Origin: an uncultured Bacilli bacterium
GTDB lineage: Bacteria > Bacillota_I > Bacilli_A > RF39 > UBA660
Assembly: GCA_944332375.1 (NCBI GenBank)
Contig: CALVJU010000124.1
Location: forward strand, 1-11,376
DNA: 11,376 bases
Direction: 5' to 3'
The notes beneath the pieces are model-generated. The model did no database searches and was not told where the DNA came from. It saw nothing but the letters and a program-made list of their open reading frames with translations. Below, piece after piece: positions 1 through 8,500 of this stretch. Made by a program: the position numbers and the translations under genes. How positions within the stretch are numbered: position 1 is the first letter of the stretch; every line of letters begins with the position of its first letter.

Positions 1-141
1 TGTAGAGTATGGTTTCAATTGCTAACATTAGCTGCAAAAAGTAATCAACATGGAGCTATATTACTTGGAGAAAATATTCCAATGACAATAGATGATCTAG
101 CAAGAGTTATGAACAAGACAGTGAATACACATATTTATTGA
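1..141 (+). pseudogene. 3' fragment of a replisome-organizer-like protein, broken at its end
   Basis: The frame open from the first base reads VWFQLLTLAAKSNQHGAILL followed by a GENIPMTIDDLARVMNK stretch. It ends after TVNTHIY at a TGA (139-141). This resembles the N-terminal winged-helix part of phage or ICE replisome organizers (W-x-x-LLxLA, a turn, I-P-x-T-x-x-x-LA), but this is recognition from memory and no start is visible. In that family the domain continues after the last helix and the protein is much longer. Here it stops abruptly exactly where a TnpV reading frame takes over in another frame. I infer a gene truncated by a deletion or recombination junction near 120-130. It could instead be the natural end of an unrelated DNA-binding protein. 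Confidence 0.4.
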
Positions 142-347
142 TAGAAAATATGTTACAAAGTCATCTGTTAGAGGTACAAAAAAATGCAAAAAAGGAATAT
201 AAAATGTTAATGAAAGAATTAAAAATAAAAGATAATATTACAGAAGAATTGAAGGAAAAAGATCAAATGAAATGGGTAGGACTTATGAATAATATTAGTA
301 ATATTGCAGATGAAATTGTAATAAAAAAATATGTATATGAAGAATAA
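126..347 (+). pseudogene. tnpV: C-terminal fragment of a TnpV-family transposon protein
   Basis: The frame from about 126 reads YTYLLIENMLQSHLLEVQKN and continues to a TAA at 345-347; the first possible start inside it is TTG 138. Conserved TnpV features from Tn4451-like clostridial elements are recognisable: YTxLL near the beginning, a charged helix, an I-T-E-x-L-K block, the W-V-G-x-M-N-N signature and the closing A-x-E-I-V-x-x-x-x-Y. Whole TnpV proteins are roughly 115-125 residues, so about the first 50 residues (the G-G-x-Y and YLKEHRK regions) are missing. No ribosome binding site precedes the TTG. I read it as a 5'-truncated remnant rather than a working gene. TnpV's biochemical role is not well defined in any case. 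Confidence 0.6.
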
Positions 348-361
348 TAATGAGTAAAAAC

Positions 362-375
362 ACATAAGCTTATGT
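362..375. repeat. 14-bp perfect palindrome upstream of the relaxase
   Basis: ACATAAGCTTATGT is a perfect 14-bp palindrome with no spacer. It lies 14 bp after the TnpV stop and about 60 bp upstream of the candidate oriT hairpins. It could be a binding site for a dimeric regulator or for a relaxosome accessory protein. Nothing in the window identifies the binder. Confidence 0.5.
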
Positions 376-417
376 ATAAAATTTGAAGATTTTCAACATT
401 TAAAGTTTTATAAATTA

Positions 418-480
418 TGTCCCAGCAAGCAATGAATTTCGTTAGCTCGAAATTCAAAATGGGGAAATTCCCCAATCCCC
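418..480 (+). other. candidate origin of transfer (oriT)
   Basis: Immediately upstream of the relaxase lie two adjacent inverted repeats. The first has 9-bp perfect arms TGAATTTCG / CGAAATTCA (433-441 and 448-456) around a 6-nt loop. The second has 6-bp arms TGGGGA / TCCCCA (460-465 and 469-474) around AAT, followed by a second CAATCCCC-like run. This block is much more G/C-rich than its surroundings and is non-coding. A compact hairpin cluster directly 5' of a MobP relaxase gene is the usual place and form of oriT. The exact nick site cannot be assigned. Regulation of the relaxase gene is the alternative role. Confidence 0.5.
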
Positions 481-489
481 TTTTTAATG

Positions 490-528
490 AAAGGAGAAAA
501 AAGAATGGCGACTACAAGTTTGTGAAAA
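490..528 (+). other. ancestral relaxase start with in-frame TGA at codon 7
   Basis: AAAGGAG (490-496) is a very good ribosome binding site 8 bases before ATG 505. That frame reads M-A-T-T-S-L, then TGA (523-525), then K, and continues without a break into the relaxase at 529. Relaxases of this family characteristically begin M-A-T-T-S-(I/L)-W, so the TGA sits where a conserved Trp (TGG) is expected, a single G-to-A change. All Trp codons noted in the other genes are TGG, so TGA is not a sense codon here. Confidence 0.65.
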
Positions 529-1875
529 GTGGACAAAAGATTAGATCATGTAATTAATTATGCAACAGATGAAGAAAAAACAAAAAATGAAAATGAAGGA
601 AGTAATTTTGATAGTATAGAAAAATTATTAACTTATGCTACTAATCCAGATAAAACAGAAAAACTTTTCTATACAACGGGAATAAATTGTAAAGTAGATA
701 ATGCAGGTAAAGAAATGCAATTTGTAAAAAGGTTATATGGAAAAGAAAAAGGAATACTTGCATTTCATGGTTATCAATCTTTTAAAGAGGGAGAAGTTAC
801 TCCAGAGATAGCTCATGAAATTGGAATAAGACTTGCAGAAGAAATGTGGGGAGATAGATTTCAAGTAGTTGTATCTACACATTTAAATACAGATAATATC
901 CATAATCATTTTGTAATTAATTCAGTTTCATTTAAAGATGGATATAAGTATTATAGTAACCTTATTAATACAGCATTGCTTCGAAAAACATCAGATGAAA
1001 TATGTGAAGAATATGGACTAAGTGTTTTAGAAGAAAAGACTTGTAAATCTGGAATTAATTTTGAAAATTTTTATAAGAAATCTATGAAAGAATCAGAATA
1101 TTATAAATTTACAAAAGAAGATATAGATTATGCAATAAAACATTCTTATACACAAAAAGAATTCCATCAGTATTTATCATCAATGGGATATAGCTATTAT
1201 TATAGAGCAAATAAATTATGTATAAGGAGAGAACCATATAAAAGAAATATTAGAGTTGAAAGAGCTTTTGGAGAAGAATATTCAGTAGAAAGTATTAGAC
1301 AAAGAATTATAGCAAATGATTTTATTACAAAACAAAAAATAATTCCATATAAAAGAACCACTTTAAAGTTTTATGGAAGGAAAAGTATTTTTAGAAAGGC
1401 ATATAAACCTAAAGGAATAATTGCTTTATATTATTACTATAGATTTTTATTGGGATTAAATTCGAAGCATAATATACAGCATAAATTGACTCCAAAAATG
1501 AGAGAAGAAGTAAAAAAGATGGATAGGTATTCGGAAAGAATAAGATTCTTGTGCAAATACAAGTTAGAAACTCTAGCTAATGTGGATGAACTGAAAACAA
1601 AGAAGTTAAGAGAAAAACAAGATATATTAAATACTAGAAATAGATTATATTATAAAAGAGGCAAAGTAGATAATGAAACAGAGAAAAGTGAGATTACAAA
1701 GCAAATAATTGCAGTTACAACCGAATTAAAAAGAGTAAAAAAGGAAATTAGAATGTGTGATGAAGTTACAGATAATGTTCCTAATATGAAGGAACAAATA
1801 AGAGAAGCTGAAGAAAAATCAAAAGGAAAAAAAAACAAAAGAAAAAAGATAGAAAATATGAAAGATAGTGATTAA
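529..1875 (+). CDS. MobP-type relaxase / mobilization nuclease, possibly impaired by an upstream nonsense codon
   Basis: This DNA relaxase of the Relaxase/MobP superfamily would nick oriT, stay covalently attached through a tyrosine and lead the strand into a recipient. From the GTG at 529 it has 448 residues. Two YAT-x-x-x-KT motifs occur (Y11 and Y36), a doublet I recall as normal for this family. A HGYQSF motif with G-E-V-T-P-E follows (residues 80-93), then the metal-binding three-histidine motif H118/H125/H127 in THLNTDNIHNHFVINS. The C-terminal third is Lys/Glu-rich and probably coiled coil. The true start was almost certainly ATG 505, but a TGA at 523-525 interrupts it. GTG 529 lies just after that stop and has no ribosome binding site of its own, so expression would need readthrough or reinitiation. 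Restarting there loses only eight residues and keeps all recognisable motifs. A terminator follows the stop codon directly. Confidence 0.85.
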   Translation: MDKRLDHVINYATDEEKTKNENEGSNFDSIEKLLTYATNPDKTEKLFYTTGINCKVDNAGKEMQFVKRLYGKEKGILAFHGYQSFKEGEVTPEIAHEIGIRLAEEMWGDRFQVVVSTHLNTDNIHNHFVINSVSFKDGYKYYSNLINTALLRKTSDEICEEYGLSVLEEKTCKSGINFENFYKKSMKESEYYKFTKEDIDYAIKHSYTQKEFHQYLSSMGYSYYYRANKLCIRREPYKRNIRVERAFGEEYSVESIRQRIIANDFITKQKIIPYKRTTLKFYGRKSIFRKAYKPKGIIALYYYYRFLLGLNSKHNIQHKLTPKMREEVKKMDRYSERIRFLCKYKLETLANVDELKTKKLREKQDILNTRNRLYYKRGKVDNETEKSEITKQIIAVTTELKRVKKEIRMCDEVTDNVPNMKEQIREAEEKSKGKKNKRKKIENMKDSD

Positions 1876-1919
1876 ATCTATTTCTTAAAATTTTTATGTT
1901 TTGAGAAATAGATTTTTTT
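1875..1919 (+). terminator. intrinsic terminator after the relaxase
   Basis: A 16-bp stem (1875-1890 with 1899-1914, one U-G wobble) closes an 8-nt loop and runs into seven T residues (1913-1919). It begins at the last base of the relaxase stop codon and separates the mobilization gene from the restriction operon. Confidence 0.85.
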
Positions 1920-1965
1920 GTCGAAAAAAGTAGAAATAATTATAGGATTAAATTGTCGAATAATG

Positions 1966-1994
1966 TTGTGAAATTTATGGCTTTATGATATAAA
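1966..1994 (+). promoter_or_regulatory. putative sigma-A promoter of the HNH-hsd operon
   Basis: TTGTGA (1966-1971) and TATAAA (1989-1994) are separated by 17 bp. They lie between the relaxase terminator and the first gene of the restriction operon, about 35 bp before its ATG. The box matches are moderate, but the spacing and position are right and no other convincing promoter is seen in the gap. Confidence 0.5.
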
Positions 1995-2016
1995 ATATAC
2001 TAGGACTATAGTATAT
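1995..2016. promoter_or_regulatory. inverted repeat at the operon transcription start (possible operator)
   Basis: ATATACTA (1995-2002) and TAGTATAT (2009-2016) are perfect 8-bp inverted arms around a 6-bp spacer. They lie immediately after the -10 box, covering the likely transcription start. The placement suits a repressor operator or a 5'-UTR hairpin. No dedicated regulator gene is visible in the operon, so the binder is unknown. Confidence 0.4.
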
Positions 2017-2029
2017 TGATGGTGATAAT

Positions 2030-2791
2030 ATGAAAGAAAGAAGAGGAATATGTCATCTTTGTGGGAAATATACAGAGTTAACCTTTGAACATGTTCCACC
2101 AAAGAGTGCTAATAATAAAGAAAGAGCAAGATTGTTGACAGGCAAAGAAATTTTTGATACCAAAAAATTAAGTACAGGAAAAAGTTTAAGATATATAAAT
2201 CGACAACAGGGAGCAGGAAATTATACTCTTTGCAGAGAATGTAATAATAATACTGGAGATTGGTATGCAAAGGAATATATAAAATTTGCAAACGAAATAG
2301 GTTATATTTTAACTAATGAAATAGATATGAAAAAAGCAAAAGGAATAGGATTAGATAGTGATAAATTATATTTCCAAAGAATTATAAAGCAAATATTATG
2401 TATGTTTTTATCAACAATTCAACCTGAATATGCAATGCAGTTTAAAGATATTAGGGAATATGTATTAAATAAAGATGAAATAAAATTTGATACTAATAAA
2501 TATAGAATTAGTATGTATTTACTAAAAAAATATGAAATAAGTCATTCTGGAGTAATGGCATTATTGATAAAGGATAATGGGAAAGCGGTTATAAGAAAAG
2601 TTGCAATTATGAATTTATACCCTATTGGATTTATTCTAGAGATAAATCCGCCTGATAAAGAAATGGACGATACAACAAATATAACTAAATTCACGACATT
2701 AAAATATGAAGAATTACAAAAAGTTGTAATGAAATTTTCAATTACTGAAAAATATTCATTACACAATTTTACAAAGAAATTTATAAAATAA
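2030..2791 (+). CDS. HNH-endonuclease-like zinc protein linked to the type I R-M operon
   Basis: The 253-residue protein begins with a zinc-knuckle C8-x-x-C11, followed by E20-H21-V-P-P and then C68-x-x-C71-N-N. C-x-x-C, (E/D)H-x-P-x-K and C-x-x-C-N is the pattern of HNH (beta-beta-alpha-metal) nucleases with a four-cysteine structural zinc, H21 being the likely catalytic His. The remaining 170 residues match nothing I recognise and may be a recognition or partner-binding domain. GGTGAT (2021-2026) precedes ATG 2030. The stop is only 25 bp before hsdM, with no terminator between, so it is probably co-transcribed with hsdMSR. That context suggests DNA restriction or a backup defense role, but this is inference. 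Nuclease activity is unproven, and an HNH-derived binding protein is also possible. Confidence 0.6.
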   Translation: MKERRGICHLCGKYTELTFEHVPPKSANNKERARLLTGKEIFDTKKLSTGKSLRYINRQQGAGNYTLCRECNNNTGDWYAKEYIKFANEIGYILTNEIDMKKAKGIGLDSDKLYFQRIIKQILCMFLSTIQPEYAMQFKDIREYVLNKDEIKFDTNKYRISMYLLKKYEISHSGVMALLIKDNGKAVIRKVAIMNLYPIGFILEINPPDKEMDDTTNITKFTTLKYEELQKVVMKFSITEKYSLHNFTKKFIK

Positions 2792-2816
2792 AATAGTAAT
2801 AGGAGTGATAATTAAA

Positions 2817-4373
2817 ATGGCAAATAATAAAAAAGATAAATCAATGGAATCAATCTTATGGAGTGCATGTGACAACTTAAGAGGAGCAGTAGAACCAGCA
2901 GAATATAAGCATGTTATTTTAAGTTTAATATTTTTAAAGTATGCTAATGATAGATTTGATATGCAAAGAGAAAAATTAGAGAGTGAAGGAAAACCTGAGT
3001 TTATGCTAGATTCTGTGTCTTTTTATGAACAGGATAATGTGTTCTTTATTCCAGAAAATGCGAGATGGAATTATTTAATGAGTCAGTCTAAAAAAGAGGG
3101 ACTAGCTATTAAAATAGACACCGCTCTACATGAAATAGAATTAAAAAACCCATCATTATCAGGAGCTTTGCCTGATAACTACTATTCAAGATTAGAGTTA
3201 GAAAATAATGATTTAGCATCTTTATTAGATAAAATGAATGAAATTGACTTAAAAAAATCAGAAGATAAAGATGTCTTTGGCAGAGTATATGAATATTTTC
3301 TATCTCACTTTGCAATAAAAGAGGGAAAAGGTAAAGGTGAATTCTATACCCCACAATCAGTAGTTGCTTTCCTTTGCGAATTGATAGAGCCTTATGATGG
3401 AAGTGTATATGATGGAGCTTGTGGTTCAGGGGGTATGTTTGTACAATCAATGAAATTTATTCAAGAACATCAAGGAGATACCAAGAAAATAAGTGTATTT
3501 GGACAAGAAAAAACTGCAACAACATTAAAGCTTGCTAAAATGAATTTAGCAATAAGGGGAATCTCTGCCAATATGGGTAATAAAGCGACAAGTACATTCC
3601 AGAATGATCAACATCCTGATTTAAAAGCTGATTACATTTTGATGAATCCACCATTTAATCAAAAAGAATGGAGAAAAGAGAATGAGTTAACGAATGATGC
3701 AAGATGGAAGGGATATTCTATTCCTCCTGTAGGAAATGCAAATTATGCATGGATTTTAAATTTTGTATCAAAACTTTCAAGCAATGGAGTAGGTTGTTTA
3801 TTATTAGCAAATGGAGCATTATCATCAACAGGAACAGAATATGAAATTAGGAAACAATTAATAGAAAATGATTTAGTAGAGGCAATTATAATTTTACCTA
3901 TGAAAATGTTTTATACAGTCGACTTATCAGTTACAGTATGGATTTTTAACAAAAACAAAAAATCAAGAATTGTATCAAAGAATGGAAGAAATATTGAATA
4001 TAGAGATAGAACAAATGAAATCTTGTTTATGGATTTAAGAAAAAAAGGGCATCCATTTGAAAAAAAATATATAGAGTTTACTTCTGAAGATAGAAAAGAA
4101 ATTATAAAAACATACCATGACTGGCAATCGATAGAAAAAGATAAGAATTATCATGATATAAAAGAATATTGTGCAAGTATAAAAAAAGAAGATTTAATTG
4201 ATTATTCTTTGGTTCCAAGCAAATATATTGAATTTAAAAATGATATGGTTGATAGTGATTTTAATGAAGATATGAAAGAAATTCAAGTGGAATTAAAAGA
4301 TTTATTATTAGAGCAACAAGAATCATATGAAAATTTAAAGAAGATTATGGAGGAATTAGGATATGGTATTTGA
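2817..4373 (+). CDS. hsdM: type I restriction-modification DNA methyltransferase subunit HsdM
   Basis: This is the N6-adenine methyltransferase subunit. With HsdS it forms the M2S modification enzyme that methylates both strands of the bipartite target using S-adenosylmethionine. The N-terminal helical HsdM_N domain is evident (SILWSACDNLRGAVEPAEYK onward, then FLKYANDRF). The linker reads FGRVYEYFLSHFA and then GEFYTPQSVV. The AdoMet motif I is DGACGSGGM (199-207) and the catalytic motif IV is NPPF (277-280). The length of 518 residues is typical. I chose ATG 2817 because AGGAG (2801-2805) is placed for it; a GTG at 2805 would overlap that site. The TGA stop lies inside the start of hsdS, with 11 bases shared, so translation is coupled. 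The gene looks intact. Confidence 0.95.
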   Translation: MANNKKDKSMESILWSACDNLRGAVEPAEYKHVILSLIFLKYANDRFDMQREKLESEGKPEFMLDSVSFYEQDNVFFIPENARWNYLMSQSKKEGLAIKIDTALHEIELKNPSLSGALPDNYYSRLELENNDLASLLDKMNEIDLKKSEDKDVFGRVYEYFLSHFAIKEGKGKGEFYTPQSVVAFLCELIEPYDGSVYDGACGSGGMFVQSMKFIQEHQGDTKKISVFGQEKTATTLKLAKMNLAIRGISANMGNKATSTFQNDQHPDLKADYILMNPPFNQKEWRKENELTNDARWKGYSIPPVGNANYAWILNFVSKLSSNGVGCLLLANGALSSTGTEYEIRKQLIENDLVEAIIILPMKMFYTVDLSVTVWIFNKNKKSRIVSKNGRNIEYRDRTNEILFMDLRKKGHPFEKKYIEFTSEDRKEIIKTYHDWQSIEKDKNYHDIKEYCASIKKEDLIDYSLVPSKYIEFKNDMVDSDFNEDMKEIQVELKDLLLEQQESYENLKKIMEELGYGI

Positions 4374-5526
4374 TAAATTAGGAAATTTAATAAAACCTAT
4401 ATCAGAAAGAAATTCTGAATTTTTATATACAGAAGTTCTAGGAATTTCCATAGATAAAGAATTTATGCCTTCTGTTGCAAATATTATAGGTACTGATTTA
4501 AAAAAATATAAAATTATACGAAAAAATAGATTTGCATTTAATCCAATGCATGTTGGTAGAGATAAAAGATTGCCTATAGCTTTATATAAAGAAGATGAAC
4601 CAGCAATATTATCTCCTGCATATACTACATTTGAGGTGATAGATGATAGAATAAATATATACTATCTAAATCAAATATTGAAAACAGATACATTTGATAG
4701 ATTTTGTTGGTTTCACACAGATTCTTCAGTAAGAGGAGGTTTATCGTGGGAAGACTTTTGTAATATGATTATCCCAATTCCAAGTATAGATGAACAAAGA
4801 AAAATAGTAGAAAGATATAAAAGTATTCAAGATAGAATAGATTTAATAACTAATCTAAATAATGTTTTATATGATTTAATTGATACTATTTACTATAAAG
4901 AAAAAAAAGAATGGAAAGAAAAGGAAGAGATTAATATTACAAAACTAGCATCAATAAAGAATGGCTATTCATATTCAAGCGATGAGTTGCAAGAATCTAA
5001 TATTGGAATGGCAAGTATTAAAAATTTTGAAAAAAATGGAGGATTTCGTTCTACAGGATTTAAAGATATTACTCCATTTAAGAAGATAAAATCAGACTTA
5101 TATTTAAATAAATTTGATATAATCGTAGCACATACAGATTTAACACCTTCAGCCGAAATATTAGGAAATGTGGAATTGATTTTAGATACTTCTAAATATG
5201 ATACTATTATACCGTCAATGGATTTAGTAAAGGTTACAACAATAAACGAGAATATAAGCAATAAATTACTATATGTGTTGATAAAAAGCTCAGGTTTTAA
5301 AAATATCGCTATGCAACATAAAAATGGTACAACAGTTTTACATTTAGAAAAGGAGGCATTACTTAACTATAATATAATAATTCCAAAAGATATTGAATTG
5401 TTAAAGAAACTAGAAAAGAAAGTTGCTCCAATTATTGATTTAATTTCGATTAATACGATACAAACAAGAAAACTTGTAACATTAATGGAAAAACTTATTT
5501 CATTAGTTTCTATGGAGGTGCAATAA
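4363..5526 (+). CDS. hsdS: type I restriction-modification specificity subunit HsdS
   Basis: HsdS recognises the two half-sites of the bipartite target and bridges the HsdM (and HsdR) subunits. The 387 residues show the usual two-repeat layout. A first target recognition domain occupies roughly 5-135. A central conserved region begins IPIPSIDEQRKIVERY (137-152) and continues as a long helix to about 185. A second recognition domain spans roughly 187-335, and a distal conserved helix spans about 338-385 starting at YNIIIPKD. GGAGGA (4349-4354) serves ATG 4363, which overlaps the end of hsdM by 11 bases. The stop is one base before hsdR. There is only one specificity gene, with no inverted partner copy or recombinase nearby, so no phase-variable shuffling is apparent. 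The target sequence cannot be read from the protein. Confidence 0.93.
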   Translation: MVFDKLGNLIKPISERNSEFLYTEVLGISIDKEFMPSVANIIGTDLKKYKIIRKNRFAFNPMHVGRDKRLPIALYKEDEPAILSPAYTTFEVIDDRINIYYLNQILKTDTFDRFCWFHTDSSVRGGLSWEDFCNMIIPIPSIDEQRKIVERYKSIQDRIDLITNLNNVLYDLIDTIYYKEKKEWKEKEEINITKLASIKNGYSYSSDELQESNIGMASIKNFEKNGGFRSTGFKDITPFKKIKSDLYLNKFDIIVAHTDLTPSAEILGNVELILDTSKYDTIIPSMDLVKVTTINENISNKLLYVLIKSSGFKNIAMQHKNGTTVLHLEKEALLNYNIIIPKDIELLKKLEKKVAPIIDLISINTIQTRKLVTLMEKLISLVSMEVQ

Positions 5527-5527
5527 T

Positions 5528-8500
5528 ATGTTATTTAATGAAGCAGAACTTGAAAAGTCAATTGTTGATTTGATTGCAAATAAAGGTTATAAATATATAT
5601 ATGGTGAAGAGTTAGATAGAAATTATGAGGATATTATTATAGAAAGTGATTTAAATATTTTTTTAAAGCAAAAATACATCAATGAGGAAATAACAGATGA
5701 GGAAATAAAAAGTATTGTTCTATCTTTAAAAAGTATTTCAAGTGCAGACTTATTTGATGCTAATAAAAGAACTTTTATAAAAATGGTTGAAGGAGAAAAT
5801 TTTACAAGATTAGATCGCTCAAAAAAAGATTTCTACCTACAATTATTTGATTTTGAAAAGCCTGAAAATAATATTTTTAAAGTATGTAATCAAGTAATAA
5901 TAAAAGGAAATCAAAAGAGAATACCTGATGCTATTATCTATATAAATGGTATTCCTGTTGTGGTATGGGAGTTTAAGTCGACAACAAGAGAAGATGCAAC
6001 TATATATGATGCTTTTACTCAAATAACTACCAGATATACAAGAGATATTCCTGAACTATTCAAATATAATGCTTTTGTAGTTATATCTGATGGTATAAAT
6101 AGTAAAATGGGTTCAGTATTTTCTGATTATGAACATTTTTATGCTTGGAGAAAAGTAAATGATGCAGATAAAGAGGAAGATGGAATTAACTCATTATATA
6201 CAATGATAGATGGTTTATTTGATAAAGAACGATTATTAGATGTAATACATAACTTTATTTATTTTCCCGATGACTCATGCGATAAAGAATTAAAAATAGT
6301 TTGCAATTATCCTCAATATTTTGCTTCAAATAAATTATTGAAAAATGTATTACTACATAAAAGACCTGATGGAGATGGAAAAGGTGGTACATATTTTGGA
6401 ACAACAGGTTGTGGAAAAAGTTATGGAATGTTATTTTTATCTAGGTTGTTAATGAAAAATGAAAAGTTACATAGTCCAACAATTATTTTAATAACCGATA
6501 GAACGGATTTAGATATACAATTATCCGAAAACTTTACACAATCAAAAAGATTTCTTGGAGATAAAGAAGTATTAAGTATTTTAAGTAGAGATGATTTAAA
6601 AGAAAAATTACAAAACAAAGCATCAGGAGGAGTGTATTTAACAACAATTCAAAAATTTACTGAAAAACTAGATTTATTAACAGATAGAGATAATGTAATT
6701 TGTATATCTGATGAAGCTCATAGAAGTCAAATAAATTTAGAGGGAAAAAGAGTTATTACTGAAGAAGAAATAAAAACAACATATGGATATGCAAAATACT
6801 TACATGATTCACTTCCCAATGCAACTTATATTGGATTTACTGGAACTCCTATTGATGAAACATTGAAAGTATTTGGTGGAATAGTTGAAGAATATACAAT
6901 GAGAGATTCAATCAGAGATGGAATAACGGTTAATCTTGTATATGATGGAAGATTTGTAAGAGCTATATTAGATAATAAGAAAATGCAAGAAATAGAAAAT
7001 TATTATAAAGAGTGTTTATCAAATGGAGCAAATGAATATCAGGTAGAAGAAAGCAAGAAAAAATCAATTAATATAAAATCAATAATTGGAGATAAAGATA
7101 TATTAACAGAAGTTGCTAAAAACTTTGTTGAACATTATGAAAATAGAGTAAATGAAAAATCTACTATTGCGGGAAAATGTTTATTTGTATGTGCAGATAG
7201 ATATATTGCTTATGATTTCTATAAAATTGTAAAAGAAATGCGACCTGAATGGGTAGTTGAGAAAAAAGTTGCAGATGGGGTAAATGCTACTAAAGAGGAA
7301 CTGGAAAAGTTAAAATCAATGCCTATGATGAAAATGGTAATGACAAGAGGTAAAGATGATCCTAAAGAATTATATGATATGTTAGGAACTGATGATGACA
7401 AAAAAGAAGATGCAAAGCAATTTAAAAATATTAATAGTAATTTCAAAATTGCTATTGTAGTTGATATGTGGCTTACAGGATTTGATGTTCCATTCCTAGA
7501 CACTATTTATATAGATAAATTATTAAAACAAGAACATAGCATTATTCAAACTATTTCAAGAGTAAATAGAGCATATCCAGGAAAAACTTCAGGACTTGTT
7601 GTAGATTTTATAGGTATAAAGACAGGTATAGATTATGCACTAAAGAAATATGCAAAATATGATGATAGTAATTTACAGGGAATAGAACAAGCTATTCAAA
7701 TTGTAATAGACCAATTAGATGTACTAGACAATATGTTGTATAAATTTGATTCATCAAAATACTTTAATGGAAATAGTTATGAGAAATTAGAAACACTAAA
7801 TAGAGCAGTTGAATATGTACAACAGACAAAAGAACTTGAAAATAGATTTATGCAAGGAGTACAAAGACTAACTAAAGCATTTAATTTATGCAATATTGAT
7901 AATGATTTTGCAATAGAACAAATTGAAAAAGTTCATTATTATAAAGCAATTAGATCAATTATATTCAAACTTACTAAAGGAAAAGCTCCTGATATAAGTC
8001 AAATGAATAAGAATGTACAAAAAATGGTACAAGAGGCTATTCAATCAAGTGAAGTGGAAGAATTATTCTTAACTGAAGATGATTTGGGCTCAAAAACTAT
8101 TGATTTATTTGATAAAAGATATATTGATAAAATTGATAAAATACAATTTCCTAATACAAAGGTTAAAGTGTTGCAACAACTTTTATCACAAGCAATAAAT
8201 GAATTTAAACAAGTAAATAAAATCAAAGCATTAACATTTTCAGAAAGATTGCAAAATATTGTTAATATGTATAATGCTCGTTCAATGGATGCGGCTGAAG
8301 TAACGGCAATATTAGATGAAGTTGCTGGCGATTTAATGGATTTAATGAAGGATTTAGCTGAAGAAAAACAATCATTTGAAGAAATGGGGATAAATTATGA
8401 AGAAAAATCTTTCTATGATATTTTAGTTGCTGTAGAACAAAAATATGATTTTTATTATCCAATGGAAAAGAATATTGCTTTATCAAAAAAACTATATGAA

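Noticed and set aside
523..525. TGA read as Trp (alternative genetic code)
   Set aside because: HsdM, HsdS and HsdR encode their Trp residues with TGG and have no internal TGA. In a TGA-Trp organism this AT-rich, TGA would dominate.
4363..5526. Phase-variable hsdS switching system
   Set aside because: Only one hsdS is present. I see no second specificity fragment, inverted repeats or recombinase gene in the window.
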